From Cristatella mucedo (taxonomy: Eukaryota > Bryozoa > Phylactolaemata > Cristatellidae): a DNA stretch of 64,000 nucleotides. This document shows positions 59,311 to 64,000 of this stretch, in pieces (the stretch's first letter is position 1; each line of letters begins with the position of its first letter). The notes below the pieces were generated by a model. That model did not search any database. It was given only the letters and a program-made list of their open reading frames with translations, and was not told the DNA's origin. The DNA lies in assembly GCA_009760855.2 (NCBI GenBank), contig WPIO01000222.1, positions 62,001 through 126,000 on the forward strand. The letters run 5' to 3'. The position numbers and the translations under genes were made by a program.

Positions 59311-60632
59311 GTGGAAATTTAGAAGGCGGAAATTAATAGGCTGTCTAACAACTGGCGACGGTGATGAAGTGGCTTGTGTTCAGGTCGGCCTGTATCCGGC
59401 CCGGCGGACGGGGGCCCTTCGAGTTTGAATTGGACCTTAGTAACGGCAGTCGATCGACGTTTTACAACGTGTTGGGCTACGGCAGGTGGGCTGCTACCGA
59501 AACAAGTACTATTCAGCGCTTTAAACTTACAGGTCTTAGGCTTGATAGCCAAGCGGTTGATAGGGCGAAGGCAGGATGCAGGAAGGTTCTCACTGACCCG
59601 CCGAAAAAGGCCCACCGGTAGGTATCGACTAATAGTGACATCGCACCTTAGGCTAAGCAGGTCCAGATTTGTATAGCATATTTGAAGACAGCTCATAAAA
59701 AGTCACAGCGAAGATAGCAGCGAAGGTATCACGGAGAAATCAAGTCAAGGTCTACACCGGGATAGCAGTCGCTAGAGCCCGCTCTCTAGCTCGGAAAGGA
59801 ATGAATGTGGGTTTGTGTGAGTGTGTCTGAGTTTCTGGGCGTGGGTGTGTACGCAGCAGCACGTGTGAACTAGTGTCACGTATTGGCTGTGGTTCATAAG
59901 AGACTTTCTAATGATCATCGAGAGGTTTGTTTGCTTCTTCTAGTCAACCGCACTGGTCGATGGGTGATCACAATGCAATGCCTGACCACTAGTCTGAGCG
60001 GATGGATAGTAATTCTTCGGCTGAGTGTTCAATCAGTTCCTGTCTTGTTTTTGATAAGTTATTAGTATCTGCATGATTTCGCCAGTGCGTAGGTTGAAAG
60101 CTCGGTGAATGGTGGATCAGGAATGATCTACCAACCAATACATCGCTCCTATGACTAGGCATGTTAGCCTTTATTTTTGTGACTATAACTTTCCGATCTG
60201 CTGCTATAGCAGATCGAAGCCTATGTGTCATGTACCCCTTTTCTCGCAGAGAATTTGCTTGGTTCGTTTAAAGATTAATGGTAGAATTTCTATACGTGGT
60301 GCCGGAGGTGGCTTTTGCCACCATTAACTTCTCTCTGGCTGTTGAAACTAGTCTATTTTCGCCCTCAATCGAGCTTTGAAATCACGTCTCTCGCATATAT
60401 ATTTTTACCAGGAAGCTATGCCACTACGTTGCCTACCATCCTGCTACGCTTGTCGGGTTCTCTTGTTTTAGTGCGATGAATTATGTTGGCTGCCGCACCC
60501 ATATTGAAAGCCACTTATGATTTAGGGGGAGCTGGACAAAACGTTCCTTTCTAACATCTACTCAGTCTGCCTGGCTTTGTTGAGTCACAGGCGGAACGGA
60601 ATTACATTTGCATAGCCTTAACTAAGCTTCAA
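59311..60632. other. unassigned DNA, partly upstream of LINE B
   Basis: A minus-strand frame at 59319-59696 directly upstream of the endonuclease could be the end of an ORF1 or leader, but shows no domain. The rest has GT-rich DNA near 59805-59850 and nothing else. Confidence 0.35.
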
Positions 60633-61060
60633 TTATTGTATAATAAGCGAGCAAAAGCAGTGGAAGATGACTCCCCGCTGCCCTGCCGAGTGTAGACATG
60701 AGGTTTGCAGCATTGTAAGCAGTGTTTGGTTGGCTCTTTCCACTATGCCATCGCCCTGTGGATGGTAAGGCGTCATGCGGGTCTTTGCTATGCTGAAAGC
60801 ATTGCAGAGCCTGGTTACTACTTCAGCTTCAGAATTGCTACCCTGGTCAGAGTGCAGAAAGCGAGGCATACCAAAACAAACAAAAGTGTTTAACGGGTAT
60901 CCGAACATTCTCAGCCGACGTGTCTCACAAAGGCACGGCCTAGAGCAATTTCGTGACGCTGTCCTGAAATGCCAGTAGGTATTTGCGGCCGGAGCTGACA
61001 CGGTAACCTTCAAGATGTCTACAGCTACCATGTTCTATGGCCATCCTACAGGTATCGGTA
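60633..61060 (-). pseudogene. Ty3/gypsy-type integrase fragment
   Basis: On minus: MVAVDILKVTVSAPA carries the first catalytic Asp, FGMPRFLHSDQGSN the second and PYHPQGDGIVERANQTLL the Glu, with the diagnostic gypsy HPQxxGxVER block. A frameshift separates the first part from the second. No reverse transcriptase, RNase H or LTR is recognisable next to it. Confidence 0.85.
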
Positions 61061-61097
61061 CCAGCGGGGCATTAGCGAGCTGTTTCTGTTTATCTGA

Positions 61098-62186
61098 TAG
61101 GCCTGTTCTTGCACGCACTGGAAAAACGGTGCAACTAAATCAGGAGTTGCTCAATGCGAGACGGTTCGTCATCAATTAATCTACCAGCTGCCCCGCGATG
61201 TTCTTGAGTAGAAAGTCCAATTTAGCAACCTTAAGAACGTGAAAGTCGAGCTCCTAAACAATGGTCGAAGCATCGAACGTACAGGGATACAGGCGAGTCA
61301 TAAGTGAGTTAATTATAATGAGTCATTAATGACTCATTATAATTATTATCATTTATTTATAATTGTTTATCATTTAAATTATTATCATAGATATAAATTA
61401 TATAGAGGATTGTGGGAATGCATGGGGGATGCATGAAACAACGGAATTTTGTCGTCAAGTAAAGCTTGAGAGACTTGAGAGTGTGAAGATCGTGCCGTAG
61501 TGATCATTCTAAAGGTCCTCGTATAACAAGATAATCAAATACCTTGGAGAGCCTGCCTGAGACTCGCTGGCTGAACAAAGTTCCTACATTAGCTTCTGTC
61601 AACACAAATCTTCAGTGGTAAAAATTGAGTTGATAGTTTGAGGGCAAGGTTGGGACACAAAGTTGTTGCTGCTGCTCGTCTAGGTTTCCTAGAGCCCAGC
61701 AAGGGCAAGCCTTTTGGATTGGCCTATAAAATGCACTTGGTATGCTATTGATAAATTTTAGACCATCGCTGCTTCTTCAGCAAAGGTGGTACATGGCCAA
61801 ACTAGGCTGCGCCTCGATTCTCAATAACGATCAGTACCAAACTGCTGCTTGCATTACATATTATGAGCATCTGCATTTGCAGTAAGGTACGTAAGCCAAA
61901 ATGGATGGAGTGGCACGTATCTTCTGTAGTCACATGAATGACCCCCAACGGCCGATGAAGCTACTGTCACGGCACTTTCGATCTAGTGATTACTGTGATG
62001 TTTAAGGTTCGGCACTTGTGATCACTCCACCATTTCTTTCAGGGCAGCCTTATTATAAGTTTCAATTTTAGAGTACGTTCATGAGTGTTTCGAATGTAGT
62101 CCTACAGATTGCACGTCATTTTTATTATCGGAATGTCGCGGTTTTCACGTCCAGAGTTTGGAAACAAGAGCACCGGGAAACTGTGT
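61098..62186 (+). repeat. dispersed repeat R1, copy B (left part)
   Basis: Collinear with 54312-55345, including TATAAAA at about 61725. It carries an AT-rich insertion at about 61310-61400 absent from copy A. Interrupted at 62186 by a copia-like element. Confidence 0.85.
61310..61345. repeat. perfect 36-bp palindrome with two TGAGTCA sites
   Basis: Both halves of 18 bp are exact reverse complements, centred between 61327 and 61328. Each half holds TGAGTCA, the AP-1 consensus. AT-rich DNA follows. Confidence 0.9.
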
Positions 62187-63705
62187 CTAAGCCGACGCGA
62201 AGCGAATAGAGGTGAAACCCAAAACCTTAAAAGCACAGCTACTAACTTGTAATTAAAGGACGGCAGGTTTAAACAACGCCTAAACCTAAGGACTAAAGTG
62301 CAGATAGCAACTTGAATATCCGTTGGACAATTGATTACATGAGATGCCTTTTAAATGTCGGTTAGTTTGGAATTGCAATGCGAAGTTTTTTCAATTACTT
62401 AATAAAACCAACTAGTTGCCAAAAAATATTATCCGAACTATGCTTTTGCACAATGGAAATATGTAGCCCTATATTTACAAATAAAATTTTTACTGATCTC
62501 TGCATCACGTATGATTAGCTATCCGACTTTTTGAACATAAGCCAGCAAAGTATATCACTTGCACTTGTTGATGTGCATACTCATTTGTGGAAGCAGCTTT
62601 CCCTGCTGAGCAGAATTGTGCCGTGTGAATTTAGTAATTCGACTAACGCTCAAGATATCTAAGTACAATTTAGATTGCAAGTTGGACTCAGCTGGTGTAA
62701 CCATTTCTCGGAGTAGTTCTTTAGCGTTGATTGGGTCAGTTTGACATGCATTTCCTAAAGCACCATATAACCGAATAGTCAATCTGAAATTATGCCGCAC
62801 AATTTCCACATTCTTCAATCGTGGCACCAAGGACTACTAGCAATTTTTGTATTCGTTGCGGAATTCCCTCCTGAAAATCGACGCTGTTGTAACCATTATC
62901 TACGAAAACCGATACAGCTAACACTTATTTATAGTGTATCTGTTTGTTGCTTGACAGTAGTGGGTGAGAAACTAGTGCCTATTGACTTAGTAACGCTTTC
63001 GCATTAAGCTGAGCCATCCACATGCCCGTCAAGCGCTCTGCGGCCTCAGCTTCCCCTACTAGCTCTGCTGCTAGTAGTTTCCTAATTAGGTTTTATCGCG
63101 CGTTCCAATTGTAGGTTCTCTACCGTTCTTGTAATGCATCCCATGCTTCGGTAGGTGTTACCATGTAACGGCCAACGAGAAGCAGGCTCTGTGTCCGAAG
63201 ATCCCGGTTACTTAGTCCGTATTTCCAGCACGGTCCCGAGCCGCTCTGGGCGACCTCCTTTGAGCGCTACTGTGGATCCATTAATCTTAGCGGTCATTGG
63301 TCCTACTGTAGCCCTGGCAGCTCACCTTAACTCCATTACAACCCCTCAGCCTTCACTAGTTAGGGTAGCCGAAAAACGCGTGAAATGCCCGAAGACCGCC
63401 ACACGCCAACGATGGTAATGCAAAGCCCGATAATCCGCACCCAGTGAGGATTAGTGACTGACTGAAACACTGTACTTGCTCAAGTAGAAAATTAGCCTGT
63501 ACATTAGGCTAATGCGACTGGAGGCTTTTAACCGAGATTCTAACAGGCTTTAGCAGCAGCTCCCTCGCTCAGCGCTTGGACTCACCGTCGGCTGGACCTT
63601 TGCTGCTTTGCGTCCCCCGAGGTCAGATCCGTTCTTATATTACGATTGCACGATAAATAATGAAATAATCTTCGTCATACATAATATTAAATTGATCTGC
63701 TAACA
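62187..63705 (-). mobile_element. copia-like LTR element remnant (gag region)
   Basis: Interrupts R1. Read on minus it begins TGTTAGCAGATC at 63705, typical of copia LTR starts, with TATAAG within the first 85 bases. Further in, TAKINGSTVALKGG, TPTEAWDALQER and KLLAAELVGEAEAAERLTGM match the Ty1/copia gag layout (W-D-A-L helix then L-x-x-x-L repeat). Frames are broken and no protease, integrase or RT was seen. The left end has no matching LTR, so it is truncated. Confidence 0.5.
62555..62830 (-). pseudogene. open frame within copia-like remnant, 91 codons
   Basis: Follows the gag-like region in the same strand and could be its C-terminal continuation. No zinc knuckle or other motif. Confidence 0.25.
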
Positions 63706-64000
63706 AGCCTCATCTTAGTGCGGATTTTCCATAAGTGGCTCTGTTCCATTTAAGCGACAATGCTCAAAGTTCGTAATCAAGGTTCTCCTGTAAAACTCGT
63801 AATGCATAGTCGCAGGGCACTCCCGTGGCACACGAAGCCCGATCGAGCGCGTTTCCCTGCCCGTTGTAGAATTCTCAGAAAAACCAAAATTCTCGCGAAC
63901 GTTGCATACGTAAACGGATATAGCTAAGACCTATTTACAACTTACTTGTTTGTTTTTGACCGTAATGCGTGAGAAATTACAAGCCCATTGACATTTACAC
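63706..64000 (+). repeat. dispersed repeat R1, copy B (right part, runs off window)
   Basis: Resumes the alignment to copy A (AAAGTTCGTAATCAAG, AACTCGTAATGCATA, GATATAGCTAAGACCTATTT) up to 55630 equivalents; continues beyond the window. Confidence 0.85.

Overview
The window is eukaryotic and looks like a repeat-rich stretch of an invertebrate animal genome. The evidence is spliced genes with GT/AG introns, many 5'-truncated L2/CR1-type LINEs, tRNA-derived SINEs, LTR retroelements, a pogo/Tigger transposon, a decayed Polinton/Maverick and a very large minisatellite. No operons, bacterial-style genes or CRISPR were seen. I cannot name the species; sponge, cnidarian, mollusc and lancelet would all fit.

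Layout. 1-1726: a small LTR element on the minus strand carrying only a gag-like frame. 2108-3705: LINE family A. 3706-12250: an AT-rich decayed Polinton-like virus-like element with integrase, capsid and fibre-like remnants and several small unassigned frames. 13385-27841: a 16-bp BamHI-type minisatellite array interrupted by LINE A and SINE copies. 28420-29309: pogo transposase remnant invaded by SINEs. 30173-30808: a TATA-linked small cysteine-rich secreted-type frame. 31231-31398: a SINE whose tail resembles that of LINE A. 34121-34935: a foldback-type element with long terminal inverted repeats. 35543-50884: an array of two apparently intact double-ubiquitin-like genes and one pseudogene, interrupted by a reverse-orientation block of the same minisatellite (37975-39424) and a LINE A copy. 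51478-64000: mostly LINE A, a second LINE family (B), a Ty3/gypsy integrase remnant and a duplicated 1.3-kb repeat (R1), one copy of which is split by a copia-like element.

The most convincing host genes are the two double-ubiquitin-like genes. Each has a short first coding exon ending after the EG of the first ubiquitin fold and a long second exon, giving 154 and 149 residues, the size and layout of ISG15/FAT10-type modifiers but without a C-terminal GlyGly. The rest is mainly mobile and tandemly repeated DNA. The most unusual features are the 16-bp array with a recurring non-canonical module, the Polinton with a substituted integrase residue, the SINE/LINE tail sharing and the gag-only LTR element.
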